This document shows, one piece after another, positions 15,066 through 24,426 of a DNA stretch of 38,400 nucleotides. A program made the translations under genes and the position numbers. The stretch spans positions 1 through 38,400 of the forward strand of contig RFTO01000001.1 of NCBI GenBank assembly GCA_009923375.1, in the 5' to 3' direction. The notes under the pieces are model-generated. The model was given only the letters and a program-made list of their open reading frames with translations, did not search any database and was not told where the DNA came from. How positions within the stretch are numbered: the first letter of the stretch is position 1; each line of letters begins with the position of its first letter. This DNA comes from Actinomycetota bacterium (GTDB taxonomy: Bacteria > Actinomycetota > Actinomycetes > S36-B12 > UBA5976).

Positions 15066-15490
15066 GCACAGTCGTGCTCCGTGGTCTCCGTGATGACTGT
15101 GGTCTACGTGATGACCTTGGACTGCTTAGTCGCAGAAGTTGCGCGACAGCTGACGACGGCACGATCACTGCAGTGGTGCTCCTGGTGATCTTCGCGTTGG
15201 CATCTGTGTGTCTGGCGGCCTTGAGTATCGCTGGTCTGGAGCAGGCTCGATGGCGTGCACAGACTTCGGCGGACCTGGCTGCCCTCGCAGCAGCGTCTCA
15301 AGGCGACTGTCGTGCAGCAGAGGAGGTTGCGCAGCGGAATCGGTCCACACTCGAGAAGTGCCGGCTGCCAAGTCTCGTTGATCCACGCGTGACAGTGATG
15401 GTTTCCACGCGAGTGCGACAGCAATCCATGCCCATGTCTGACCTATGGCCAGGTGCGAGTGTGACTGCTGTGGCGAGGGCGGGCTACTAG
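14960..15490 (+). CDS. TadG-like secreted/pilus-associated protein (TadE-like, Rv3654c type)
   Basis: 176 residues from GTG 14960, which overlaps the tadE stop. A second GTG at 15044, in the next duplication unit, gives a 148-residue form that is probably the ancestral start. One membrane helix at about residues 67-92 in DDGTITAVVLLVIFALASV is followed by AQTSADLAALAAASQ, the hallmark of the TadG-like 'secretion neighbourhood' family. Residues 39-54 contain a repeated GLRDD from an 18-bp tandem repeat at 15081-15116. The first about 60 residues are low-similarity, built from duplicated DNA. The DEAD helicase often next to this gene is absent. Confidence 0.75.
   Translation: MTPMKPSSDRCGRPPDSAGERDGLGGWSVTPKKPRSTVVLRGLRDDCGLRDDLGLLSRRSCATADDGTITAVVLLVIFALASVCLAALSIAGLEQARWRAQTSADLAALAAASQGDCRAAEEVAQRNRSTLEKCRLPSLVDPRVTVMVSTRVRQQSMPMSDLWPGASVTAVARAGY
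15059..15084. other. Perfect 11-bp hairpin inside the TadG-like coding region
   Basis: CCACGGAGCAC and GTGCTCCGTGG are exact reverse complements around a four-base AGTC loop. It begins at the end of the second duplication unit and about 15 bases after the inner GTG start. No T-run follows, so it is not a classical terminator. It could slow ribosomes or tune 5'-distal tad message. Confidence 0.8.
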
Positions 15491-15624
15491 TCCGTCCTCG
15501 CCCGTCAGCTCGGTGGATGTGGCGCAGTCCACTACATCCCCGCGTCAGTTTTGGCAAGAGCCTGCCCCTAGACTCGCCCGAAATGTTCCCGCGCATCAGC
15601 GCTGAAACGATTGTGGAGACAACC

Positions 15625-17910
15625 ATGCAGTTCGCCCTTGCCCGCCTGGGTGCCGTACCCGCGCCTTCCTCAACAGACCTGCGCATCGTCGTGGGCGTCG
15701 CCTGCGTATCGCTGCTCGCGCTGGTCCTTGCTGGTTTCCTGGTTCGCCAGGTGCTCAGCGCCAGTGAAGGCACTGCCAATATGCAGGAAATCGCGAAGGC
15801 CGTGCAGGTTGGCGCGTCAGCATTCCTGAGCCGCCAGTTCAAGACTCTGGCCGGCTTTGCGGTGCTTGTCGTCGTTCTGCTGTGGTTCCTACCCGCCGAT
15901 TCCTCGCGTGAGCAGCTCGGTCGTTCCCTCTTCTTCCTCGTTGGAGCTGTGTTCTCGGCTGTGACCGGTTACGTGGGCATGTGGCTTGCTGTGCGCGCCA
16001 ATGTCCGTGTGGCCGCCGCCGCGAATGAGTCTGGCGAGCAGAAGGCCATGCGTATCGCCTTCCGCACTGGTGGTGTGGCGGGCATGTTCACAGTCGGCCT
16101 TGGCCTGCTGGGCGCCTCACTGGTCGTCTTGATTTATAAGGAGCAGGCTGCTCGAGTTCTTGAGGGCTTCGGCTTCGGTGCCGCGTTGCTGGCCATGTTC
16201 ATGCGTGTTGGCGGCGGTATCTTTACGAAGGCGGCCGATGTCGGTGCCGACCTGGTCGGCAAGGTTGAGCAGGGCATTCCTGAAGATGACCCCCGCAACC
16301 CCGCCACGATTGCCGACAACGTCGGTGACAATGTCGGTGACTGCGCTGGTATGGCTGCTGACCTATTCGAGTCTTACGCGGTGACCCTGGTTGCTGCCCT
16401 CATCCTTGGCGGCCTTTCCTTCGGCGCCAAGGGTCTCGTCTGGCCGCTTATCGTGCCCGCCATCGGCGTGCTCACCGCAATGATCGGCATCTTCACCGTC
16501 GTGCCTCGCGCTAAGGACAAGTCCGGCATGGCCGCGATCAACCGTGGTTTCTTCATCTCCGCAGTGATCTCCATCGCCTTGGTCGCCGTGGCCGCTTGGC
16601 AGTACCTGCCAAGCACCGGCACAGACCTGGCTGACTATTCCTCGCCCATCAGCGACCCCCGCGTATTCTCGCTCATCGCCGTCACCATCGGTGTCGTGTT
16701 GGCTGCCGCTATCCAGCAGCTGACTGGTTACTTCACTGAGACCAACCGTCGCCCGGTCGACGACGTCGCGAAAACCACGCTCACCGGTCCGGCCACCGTG
16801 ATCCTCTCGGGAATCTCACTTGGTCTCGAGTCTGCGGTCTACTCCGCATTACTTATCGGTGGAGCAGTTGTCGGTGCATACGCCCTCGGCACCACGATCA
16901 CCACCTCGCTCTTCGCCATCGCCCTCGCCGGCACTGGTCTGCTCACCACAGTCGGCGTCATCGTGGCCATGGACACCTTCGGTCCGGTCTCTGACAATGC
17001 TCAGGGCATCGCCGAGATGTCCGGTGACGTGCACGGTGAAGGTGCCCGCGTCCTCACCAGCCTGGACGCTGTTGGTAACACCACCAAGGCCATCACGAAG
17101 GGCATCGCCATCGCCACAGCGGTGTTGGCTGCAACAGCGCTGTTCGGTTCATTCCGTTCAGCAATCACTGACGCGGCCGCGGCTGCTGGTTCGGCATTCG
17201 ACGCAACCAAGCTTGAGTTCCAAGGTGTGCTCGATGTTGCTAACCCGATCAACCTCGTCGGCCTGCTCATCGGTGCCTCGGTTGTGTTCATGTTCTCTGG
17301 TCTGGCAATCAACGCGGTCTCGCGTGCTGCCGGCGCCATCATCTTCGAAGTTCGCAACCAGTTCCGCACTCGTCCGGGCATCATGGCCGGCACCGAGAAG
17401 CCGGATTACGCCCGCGTTGTTGACATGTGCACGAAGGATTCGCTGCGCGAACTTGCAACTCCCGGTTTGCTTGCCGTCCTCACGCCGATCGCCGTCGGCT
17501 TCAGCCTCGGCGCTGGCGCACTGGGTGCATTCCTCGCTGGAACCATTGCCACAGGCACCTTGATGGCTGTGTTCTTGTCCAACTCTGGTGGTGCGTGGGA
17601 CAACGCCAAGAAGTTCGTTGAAGACGGTCACTTCGGTGGCAAGGGCTCTGACGCCCATGCTGCAGCTGTTATTGGCGACACCGTTGGTGACCCGTTCAAG
17701 GACACTGCTGGCCCGGCGATCAACCCGCTTATCAAGGTGATGAACCTCGTTGCGCTCCTGATCGCCCCTGCCGTTGTGAAGTACAGCGGAAACGTCGGCG
17801 TCTCAGCTGCGATTGCCGCGGTTGCCGCAGCAGTCGTCGTGATTGCGGTTATCGTGAGCAAGCGCCGTCCAATCGCGGTCGGCGACCAGGCTGCCAACGC
17901 TGCTGCGTGA
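15625..17910 (+). CDS. hppA: Membrane proton-pumping pyrophosphatase, K+-independent type
   Basis: 761 residues from ATG 15625, with GGAG six bases upstream. About 16 membrane helices. Couples pyrophosphate hydrolysis to proton export. The substrate signature DVGADLVGKVEQGIPEDDPR is followed by NPATIADNVGDNVGDCAGM, and a second acidic cluster is DNAQGIAEMSG. In DAVGNTTKAITKG the Lys and Thr are the residues that mark the K+-independent class (Ala and Gly/Ala in K+-dependent enzymes). It is followed by a strong hairpin. It is separated from the tad genes by 134 bases and from topA by 96, so it is probably monocistronic. Confidence 0.97.
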   Translation: MQFALARLGAVPAPSSTDLRIVVGVACVSLLALVLAGFLVRQVLSASEGTANMQEIAKAVQVGASAFLSRQFKTLAGFAVLVVVLLWFLPADSSREQLGRSLFFLVGAVFSAVTGYVGMWLAVRANVRVAAAANESGEQKAMRIAFRTGGVAGMFTVGLGLLGASLVVLIYKEQAARVLEGFGFGAALLAMFMRVGGGIFTKAADVGADLVGKVEQGIPEDDPRNPATIADNVGDNVGDCAGMAADLFESYAVTLVAALILGGLSFGAKGLVWPLIVPAIGVLTAMIGIFTVVPRAKDKSGMAAINRGFFISAVISIALVAVAAWQYLPSTGTDLADYSSPISDPRVFSLIAVTIGVVLAAAIQQLTGYFTETNRRPVDDVAKTTLTGPATVILSGISLGLESAVYSALLIGGAVVGAYALGTTITTSLFAIALAGTGLLTTVGVIVAMDTFGPVSDNAQGIAEMSGDVHGEGARVLTSLDAVGNTTKAITKGIAIATAVLAATALFGSFRSAITDAAAAAGSAFDATKLEFQGVLDVANPINLVGLLIGASVVFMFSGLAINAVSRAAGAIIFEVRNQFRTRPGIMAGTEKPDYARVVDMCTKDSLRELATPGLLAVLTPIAVGFSLGAGALGAFLAGTIATGTLMAVFLSNSGGAWDNAKKFVEDGHFGGKGSDAHAAAVIGDTVGDPFKDTAGPAINPLIKVMNLVALLIAPAVVKYSGNVGVSAAIAAVAAAVVVIAVIVSKRRPIAVGDQAANAAA

Positions 17911-17914
17911 TACT

Positions 17915-17957
17915 GAACCCCCGGCAGCTGTGTTTCATTTGTAGCTGCCGGGGGTTC
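17915..17957 (+). terminator. Terminator-like hairpin after hppA
   Basis: GAACCCCCGGCAGCT pairs perfectly with AGCTGCCGGGGGTTC (15 bp) around a 13-base loop, five bases after the hppA stop. There is no T-run after it, which is common for actinobacterial terminators. Confidence 0.85.
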
Positions 17958-18006
17958 ATCACGTGCGGCACCCGTCGCGCGTGCAAGTGAGGCGGGAGAC
18001 ATCTCG

Positions 18007-20790
18007 ATGGCGAGCTCAGCGGACAAGCCGAGTGGCAGTGTGCGACGCCTTGTCATCGTTGAGTCGCCTGCGAAGGCCAAAACGATTGAGCAATATCTCG
18101 GGCCCGGCTACACGGTTCGAGCATCAGTCGGACACATCCGCGATCTCCCAGCCCGCGCATCCCAGATTCCGGCTGAGGATCGTGCCCGGTTCGCAGCATT
18201 TGCAGGTGTCGACCCGGAGCACAACTTCGAGTTGTTCTACGAAGTCAGCCCAGATAAGACGGCGCTGATCCGCGATTTGAAGGCGGCACTAAAAGACGCC
18301 GATGAATTACTCCTGGCGACAGATGAGGATCGTGAGGGCGAAGCGATCTCCTGGCACCTGATTCAGGCGCTCAAGCCGAAAGTGCCATATAGCCGGATGG
18401 TCTTCAACGAGATCACCAAGGAAGCCATCACCGCGGCCGTGCAGAACACCCGCGAGCTGGATGTAAACCTCGTCGATGCTCAGGAAGCCCGCCGCACTGT
18501 CGACCGGTTATACGGCTACGGGGTGTCGCCCGTGTTGTGGCGCAAGATCGGCAGTGATGCTCGCAGCGCCGGCCGCGTGCAATCTGTGGCTTTGCGGTTG
18601 CTTGTGGATCGCGAGCGTGAGCGGATGCGCTTCGTCGCCGCGGCATTCTGGGATGTCACTGCAACCTGCGAGCCAGGCGCATTCTCAGCACAGCTGCGAA
18701 CTCTCGATGGCAAGGATCTTGCGCGCAGCAACGACTTTAGTGATTCAGGCGCACTGACCAAAGATCTACTTATCTTGGACGAGGCAGCCGCAGTCAGTTT
18801 GGTGGCATCGCTACAAGGAGCAACCCTGACTGTTGTCGATGTGCAGTCGCGACCCGAGGTGCGCAAGCCTCGTGCACCTTTCACAACATCCACCTTGCAG
18901 CAAGATGCCTCAAGTCGACTCAAGTGGGGCCCGCAACGCACGATGCGAGTTGCTCAGTCGCTTTATGAAAGTGGCTGGATTACATATATGCGAACCGATT
19001 CGACAAGTTTGAGCGAAACCGCGATGAAGGCCGCACGCAATGCTGTTGAGCAGATGTTCGGGGCGAATTATGCGAACCCGCGGCAATACACAAACAAAGT
19101 CAAGAATGCGCAAGAGGCGCACGAAGCCATTCGCCCTGCTGGCGATGTGTTCCGCACACCCGGCGAAGCCCGCAGCGGCCTGAATCAAGACCAGTTTCTG
19201 CTTTATGACTTGATCTGGAAGCGCACTGTCGCGTCACAGATGGCGGACGCGCGACTCGAGGCGACAACTGCGCGCCTGCAGGCGCGCACCGGTGATGGAC
19301 GGACTGCAGGCTTCGTCGCCAACGGCAGTGTGTACACCTTCCTTGGTTGGAAAGCTGCATTGGAGGATGTGGCCGATGACGAAGCCACCAAGGACAGCAG
19401 TAAAGATTCTGAAGGAACCACGAAGGACCGACGCCTACCGCCGATGAAGTCAGGCGATGCGATTGCAGTCAGTGAGATCGCCACGGCTGGCCACACCACG
19501 CACCCGCCGCGTCGCTACAGCCAGGCAGCCCTAGTCGGCGAGCTCGAGAAACGCGGCATCGGCCGGCCGAGCACCTACGCATCCATCATCACCTTGTTGG
19601 AGAACCGGGGCTATGCCATCCGCAAAGGTTCATCGCTGGTGCCGACATTCGTGGGAATCGCCATCGTGCAACTGCTCGAACAGCATTTCGGCGAGCTGGT
19701 GGATTACGACTTCACAGCGGCGATGGAGGAGCAGCTTGACGAGGTGAGTAATGGCCAGCTCACCAGACTTGCTGCACTGCGCCGCTTCTACGACGGCGGG
19801 GATGGCTTCCCGGGGCTGAAGGCGTTGCTGTCAACCTTTGGAGACATCGATGCCAGAGCGGTGTCGTCCTACCGCATCGGAACATCTGAGTTGTTCGTCC
19901 GGGTTGGGCGCTATGGCGCTTATGTGCAACGCGGTGATGATGGTGACCGTGCGAATCTTCCGCCGGATATCGAACCTGATCAACTCACCGCGCAACGCGC
20001 CGAGGAGATCTTGGCAATGCCCAGCGGCGAGCGCGATCTTGGCGCCCACCCAGATACGGGATTGCCGGTCGTTGTTCGCAGTGGGCGCTACGGCCCTTAT
20101 GTGGAGGAAGTCCTGCCTGAGTCGGATGCACCGGTTAAGCGTGGTCAGGCGAAGGCCAAGCCGCGTCGAGCGTCGTTAGCGATGGGTCTTGAGATGGACT
20201 CCGTCGAACTTGAGGATGCAGTCCGCTTACTCAATCTGCCGCGGCTCGTCGGTCAACAGGCTGAGTCGGGCCTTGATATCCGAACGAACTTCGGGCCAAG
20301 CGGTCCGTATGTGGCCTTAATGCGCGAGCCCAAGCCGGACTACCGCTCCCTAGAAGATCCTGCGCAGGTCTTCACTTTGACTCTTGAGCAAGCTGAGAAC
20401 ATCTTGGCTCAGCCGAAGGTGTTCAGGCGCGGCCAAGCCGCCGCCAAACCTGAGGTGGTTGTCGGCACAGACCCGACCACTGGCTACCGAATTTTGCTTA
20501 AAGAGGGTCGCTTCGGTCCTTATGTCACCGACGGCGTGACTAACGCATCTTTGGGAAGAGCCGATGACGCTTCCACTGTGTCGGTTGAGCGGGCCAGCGA
20601 CCTGCTAGCTGAGCGACGGATGGCTGAGCCCAGCGCCAAGAAAGCCGCTCCCCGCCGCTCTGCGCCGCGCTCGGCGTCAGGGAAGTCGACTGGAACGGCT
20701 GTCAAGAAGGCAGCATCGAAGCGCGCGCCGGCGAAGAAGACTGCTGCCAAAAAGGCTGCCCCCAAGAAACCTTCGGCCAAGACATCGTAA
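18007..20790 (+). CDS. topA: DNA topoisomerase I
   Basis: 927 residues from ATG 18007, with GGAGA upstream. Relaxes negative supercoils by single-strand passage. The TOPRIM start is RRLVIVESPAKAKTIEQYL and the acidic triad lies in LLLATDEDREGEAISWHL. The active-site Tyr327 is in GWITYMRTDS. Repeated C-terminal domains (motifs such as GRYGAYV, GRYGPYVE, GPSGPYV, GRFGPYVT) replace zinc fingers, as usual in actinobacteria. The last about 60 residues are a Lys/Ala-rich tail (KKAAPRRSAP, KKTAAKKAAPKK) that promotes DNA binding and processivity in mycobacterial and Streptomyces enzymes. First gene of topA-tmk-holB. Confidence 0.98.
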   Translation: MASSADKPSGSVRRLVIVESPAKAKTIEQYLGPGYTVRASVGHIRDLPARASQIPAEDRARFAAFAGVDPEHNFELFYEVSPDKTALIRDLKAALKDADELLLATDEDREGEAISWHLIQALKPKVPYSRMVFNEITKEAITAAVQNTRELDVNLVDAQEARRTVDRLYGYGVSPVLWRKIGSDARSAGRVQSVALRLLVDRERERMRFVAAAFWDVTATCEPGAFSAQLRTLDGKDLARSNDFSDSGALTKDLLILDEAAAVSLVASLQGATLTVVDVQSRPEVRKPRAPFTTSTLQQDASSRLKWGPQRTMRVAQSLYESGWITYMRTDSTSLSETAMKAARNAVEQMFGANYANPRQYTNKVKNAQEAHEAIRPAGDVFRTPGEARSGLNQDQFLLYDLIWKRTVASQMADARLEATTARLQARTGDGRTAGFVANGSVYTFLGWKAALEDVADDEATKDSSKDSEGTTKDRRLPPMKSGDAIAVSEIATAGHTTHPPRRYSQAALVGELEKRGIGRPSTYASIITLLENRGYAIRKGSSLVPTFVGIAIVQLLEQHFGELVDYDFTAAMEEQLDEVSNGQLTRLAALRRFYDGGDGFPGLKALLSTFGDIDARAVSSYRIGTSELFVRVGRYGAYVQRGDDGDRANLPPDIEPDQLTAQRAEEILAMPSGERDLGAHPDTGLPVVVRSGRYGPYVEEVLPESDAPVKRGQAKAKPRRASLAMGLEMDSVELEDAVRLLNLPRLVGQQAESGLDIRTNFGPSGPYVALMREPKPDYRSLEDPAQVFTLTLEQAENILAQPKVFRRGQAAAKPEVVVGTDPTTGYRILLKEGRFGPYVTDGVTNASLGRADDASTVSVERASDLLAERRMAEPSAKKAAPRRSAPRSASGKSTGTAVKKAASKRAPAKKTAAKKAAPKKPSAKTS

Positions 20791-20800
20791 GTTTGCGCGT

Positions 20801-21454
20801 ATGAAGTTTCCGATCATCGGCGAGCGTGGTGTGTTCATCACGTTCGAAGGTGGCGAGGGCGTCGGAAAGTCAACTCAGATCACCCGGCTGCGCGATGAGA
20901 TAACAGCCGCCTTTCCTTCTGTGGAAGTCGTCATCACCCGTGAACCAGGTGGAACATCGGCCGCTGAAGCTCTGCGGCATGTGGTTCTCGATCCGAGTTT
21001 TGCCCCGATGGATTCCCGAGCCGAGGCACTCGCCTTCGCCGCAGCTCGCGCCGACCATGTAGCCCAAGTAATCAAGCCAGCACTGCTGCGTGGTGCTTTG
21101 GTTTTGTGTGATCGCTACATCGATTCATCCGTTGTCTATCAAGGCGTCGCCCGCGGCCTTGGGATCAATGAAGTTGAGCAACTGTCGTTGTGGGCTACGC
21201 AAGGACTACTGCCTGACACAGTGCTAGTGCTTGATCTGCCCAGCGGCACTGGCCTTTCGCGGGTTAAGCACCCCGATCGCCTGGAAAATGCAGGTGCCAT
21301 TTTTCACAAGGCCGTGCGTGAAGGCTTCCTGATGCGGGCAGCAACAGATGCAGATCGCTACGTCGTGATCGATGCGAGCGCACCAGTCGAGGTGGTGGCG
21401 GCAAGCATTAGTGCAGCGGTTTACGACCGCCATACGGGCAGCCAGCCCATATGA
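20801..21454 (+). CDS. tmk: Thymidylate kinase
   Basis: 217 residues. Phosphorylates dTMP to dTDP. The P-loop is FEGGEGVGKSTQ (about residues 13-24), the DRx-type motif is CDRYIDSSVVYQG, and TREPGGT is the dTMP-binding segment. It starts ten bases after topA and overlaps holB by four bases (ATGA). Usual length for the bacterial enzyme. Confidence 0.95.
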   Translation: MKFPIIGERGVFITFEGGEGVGKSTQITRLRDEITAAFPSVEVVITREPGGTSAAEALRHVVLDPSFAPMDSRAEALAFAAARADHVAQVIKPALLRGALVLCDRYIDSSVVYQGVARGLGINEVEQLSLWATQGLLPDTVLVLDLPSGTGLSRVKHPDRLENAGAIFHKAVREGFLMRAATDADRYVVIDASAPVEVVAASISAAVYDRHTGSQPI

Positions 21455-22668
21455 GCGAGTCTGCAATCGCGACACATGTAGGCGTGTGGGCGCCACTAAT
21501 CGGTCACGATGATGTGCTGCCGCAACTCCAGCGTGCCGCGCGTGCCGCTAACGGTTCAATGTTCGACGGCGCCGCACTTGCGATGACCCACGCGTGGCTG
21601 TTCACAGGACCGCCCGGATCGGGCCGATCGATTGCCGCAACTGCGCTGGCTGGCGCATTGCAGTGTGCCGACGCTGGTTGCGGTGAGTGCGCTGCCTGCG
21701 AGTTATCCATGGCAGGCAACCACCCAGATATCGAGCATGTAGTGCCGACAGCCGTTATGTACCGAGCAGATGAAGTGCGCGCGCTAACTCAACGCGCGTC
21801 AACTCTCCCCATGGTGGGGCAGTGGCGGGTAATCGTGGTGGAGGACGCGGACCGGTTGAACGATTCAAGTGCAAATGCGTTACTCAAAGCGCTTGAGGAG
21901 CCAGCTGAGCGAACCGTGTGGATGTTGTGCGCGCCATCGGCTGCGGATGTGTTGCCGACAATCGCCTCACGATGCCGGCAAGTACACATACACACTCCAC
22001 CGCTGCAGGTTGTTGTTGATGAATTGGTGCGAAGGTATGGGATCCATGAGGCGCATGCGATGTGGGCCACTCGTGCCGCGCAGGGTCATGTCGGTCGAGC
22101 TGCCGCATTAGCCAGGGATGAACGCACGCGCGAACGGCGTTTACAGGTTCTAGCAATCCCAGGTCGGTTGACCGACTTACCCAGTTGCTTCGAAGCCGCG
22201 AAAGCGATGGTCGCGACAGCTCAGGCAGATGCAGATGCCATCGCCGCGCAGTTGGATGAGCGCGAGCAGGTCGCAGTGTTACAGGCATATGGTGAAGGTG
22301 CTGAGGGGAAAGGTCTGTCCTCGGCAAGCATCCGTGCACGCGGCGAGATCAGCCGCCTCAAGAAACAGCAGGAATCTCGAGCGCGCAGGGTGCTGCGTGA
22401 TGAATTCGACCGAGTACTGCTTGATCTGCTCGGTTTCTATCGCGATGTGTGGATGACTCAATCGGGTGTTCAACAGCCGCTGATCAACAGCGACTTATCC
22501 GAATCAATCCACCGCATCGCGCGGTCATCAAATCAAGACACATCGGTTGCGCGGATGAATGCGATGACCGCAGCAGTTGCGATGCTGCGCACAAATGCGG
22601 CGCCGCTGCTTGTATTCGAAGGTTTATTCGTGAGCGTCTGGGACACTTCCGCCGGACTGACCAGGTGA
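21451..22668 (+). CDS. holB: DNA polymerase III delta' subunit
   Basis: 405 residues. AAA+ clamp-loader subunit. The P-loop reads GPPGSGRS, with Arg instead of the catalytic Lys, as is common for the non-hydrolysing delta' subunit of actinobacteria. The zinc module has four cysteines in CADAGCGECAAC; the sensor/central segment is VVEDADRLNDSSANALLKAL and the SRC-type motif is ASRCRQ. It is coupled to tmk (ATGA). Confidence 0.94.
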   Translation: MSESAIATHVGVWAPLIGHDDVLPQLQRAARAANGSMFDGAALAMTHAWLFTGPPGSGRSIAATALAGALQCADAGCGECAACELSMAGNHPDIEHVVPTAVMYRADEVRALTQRASTLPMVGQWRVIVVEDADRLNDSSANALLKALEEPAERTVWMLCAPSAADVLPTIASRCRQVHIHTPPLQVVVDELVRRYGIHEAHAMWATRAAQGHVGRAAALARDERTRERRLQVLAIPGRLTDLPSCFEAAKAMVATAQADADAIAAQLDEREQVAVLQAYGEGAEGKGLSSASIRARGEISRLKKQQESRARRVLRDEFDRVLLDLLGFYRDVWMTQSGVQQPLINSDLSESIHRIARSSNQDTSVARMNAMTAAVAMLRTNAAPLLVFEGLFVSVWDTSAGLTR

Positions 22669-22685
22669 GTGAGGGAATTGGGTTC

Positions 22686-24305
22686 ATGTTGAAGGTTGCC
22701 AGAGTCCGGCGTTGGGGCGTGTTGTTGTGCGCCATCGCAACAGCAGGCAGCGTCGCTGCATGCACTAGCTCAATCACTTCAGCAGGGGCATCGACCACGT
22801 CAATCTCCTCAGCTCTCACGCCGAATGTGTCAACCTCTGGCAAGCCCGCAGCAAGTGTCAGCGGCGCCGGTGCAGCGTCCCTTCCACGGCCCTCATCGCC
22901 TCGCCCGTCAGCATCACTGGCGCGGTATTACTCACAGACATTGTCATGGCGCTCATGTAGCAGTGGGATGCAGTGCGCATCGCTGGTGGTTCCGGTGTCC
23001 TACGCGAATCCGAAGAAGTACGGCAACACATCGATCAACGTTGCGAAACTGCAGGCATGGGGCAAGCGCACCGGCTCGTTGGTGCTGAACCCTGGTGGCC
23101 CTGGGGGCAGCGGCATTGATTACGCGGGCGCAGGTGAAGGCGTGGTGTCATCGTCGGTGCTTGAGCACTACGACCTCGTAGGATTCGACCCCCGAGGAGT
23201 GGCGAGCAGCCATCCGATCAAATGCCTCACGGATGCGCAGTTGGACACCCTTCTGGCATTTGACGCATCTCCGGATACAGCGGCCGAAGTTACGCAGGTG
23301 ATGAAATTAGCCGACGGCATTGGTCACGGCTGCGTCAAGAATGCTCCAGTACTTTCCCGGTTCGTCGATACCGAGTCGGTTGCCCGCGATATGGATGTTT
23401 TGCGCGCTGCACTCGGAGCGAGGAAGTTGAATTACTTGGGTAAGTCCTACGGCACCTTCATCGGCTCCACATACGCTCACTTATTCCCAACGCGAGTTGG
23501 CCGATTCGTGTTGGACGGGGTGGTCGATCCGCGCCAAGGAAATGTTGGTTTAAGCAAGATGCAAGCGATGGGTTTTGAACGAGCCTTCGCGCGTTTCATC
23601 GATTACTGCTTGAGGAACGACTGCCCGCTGGGAAACACCCGCACACAGGCCCGAGCGAAGATGCTGGACATCATCGCGGCATCCGATGCGCACCCGGTGG
23701 CCACATCGCAGGCTAAACGCCCGCTGACTCAATCGCTCCTGGTCTCGGGTCTGCTCTTTGGCATGTATGACGCTTCCTACGGCTGGCAAGAGGAGTTGCA
23801 CGCCTTGCGCGGGGTGGTGAAAGGTGATGGAAGTGACATGCTGTCGATGGTCGATTGGTTCACGAGCCGGGAGAACGGTCACTTCAAGGACAACGGCAAC
23901 GAAGTGATCTACGCAGTTAACTGCATCGACCGCGCCGATCGCCCAGATGCGCCGCAGCTGAAGCGGTTGGCAGCCGACTGGAGCAAGCAGTACCCGTTCT
24001 TCGGCAGTTACCTCGCTTGGAGCATGGTCGGTTGCACTCACTGGCCTGTGCCTGCCACGGGTCGGGCCGGAGCATGGTCGGGGGGCAAGATTCCACCACT
24101 CCTCATCATCGGGAATGTGTGGGATCCAGCCACGCCGGTGGAGGGAGCCAAGTCACTCGCCTCACAGATGCCGGGTTCGGTATTCCTGCAGTGGAATGGC
24201 GACGGGCACACGGCGTATATGCAGGGGTCCCCGTGCGTGGACGACTATGTCAACAGGTTCTACCTACAAGGTGGCACACCCAAGGCAGGCACTGTCTGCG
24301 GATGA
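22686..24305 (+). CDS. Secreted TAP-family alpha/beta-hydrolase peptidase (lipoprotein)
   Basis: 539 residues from ATG 22686; the frame continues upstream inside holB sequence but without signal features. The lipoprotein signal ends in SVAAC (lipobox), then comes a long Ser/Ala/Pro linker. An alpha/beta-hydrolase fold has the oxyanion segment LNPGGPGGSG, nucleophile Ser254 in GKSYGTF, Asp480 in NVWDPATP and His508 in GDGHTAYM. The C-terminal segment matches the TAP-like domain of Streptomyces tripeptidyl aminopeptidases and Slp proteases. Predicted to cleave short peptides outside the membrane. A homologue lies after holB in Streptomyces as well. Confidence 0.9.
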   Translation: MLKVARVRRWGVLLCAIATAGSVAACTSSITSAGASTTSISSALTPNVSTSGKPAASVSGAGAASLPRPSSPRPSASLARYYSQTLSWRSCSSGMQCASLVVPVSYANPKKYGNTSINVAKLQAWGKRTGSLVLNPGGPGGSGIDYAGAGEGVVSSSVLEHYDLVGFDPRGVASSHPIKCLTDAQLDTLLAFDASPDTAAEVTQVMKLADGIGHGCVKNAPVLSRFVDTESVARDMDVLRAALGARKLNYLGKSYGTFIGSTYAHLFPTRVGRFVLDGVVDPRQGNVGLSKMQAMGFERAFARFIDYCLRNDCPLGNTRTQARAKMLDIIAASDAHPVATSQAKRPLTQSLLVSGLLFGMYDASYGWQEELHALRGVVKGDGSDMLSMVDWFTSRENGHFKDNGNEVIYAVNCIDRADRPDAPQLKRLAADWSKQYPFFGSYLAWSMVGCTHWPVPATGRAGAWSGGKIPPLLIIGNVWDPATPVEGAKSLASQMPGSVFLQWNGDGHTAYMQGSPCVDDYVNRFYLQGGTPKAGTVCG

Positions 24306-24353
24306 GATAACCGAGGCTAAACTCTCCCTGCTCTCAGCACCTTGGGGAGTAGC

Positions 24354-24426
24354 GCCGCCTTAGCTCAGTCGGTAGAGCGTCTCACTCGTAATGAGAAGGT
24401 CGACGGTTCGATTCCGTCAGGCGGCT
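24354..24426 (+). tRNA. tRNA-Thr (anticodon CGT)
   Basis: A complete 73-base cloverleaf: acceptor GCCGCCT pairs with AGGCGGC; D-arm GCTCAGTCGGTAGAGC; anticodon stem TCTCA/TGAGA around CTCGTAA gives anticodon CGT (reads ACG); T-arm GACGG-TTCGATT-CCGTC. Discriminator T; the 3' CCA is not encoded. Its 3' end is repeated 96 bases downstream. Confidence 0.97.

Noticed and set aside
15059..15084. Hairpin considered as a terminator of the tad operon
   Set aside because: It lies inside an open reading frame and is not followed by a T-run.
14839..15168. Minus-strand frame with repeated Pro/Arg/Ser-rich peptide across the tadE/tadG junction
   Set aside because: It is only the antisense reading of the 84-bp duplication; no ribosome site or homology.
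21600..21640. Lys-to-Arg change in the HolB P-loop as an unusual mutation
   Set aside because: Degenerate P-loops are normal in delta' subunits, which do not hydrolyse ATP.
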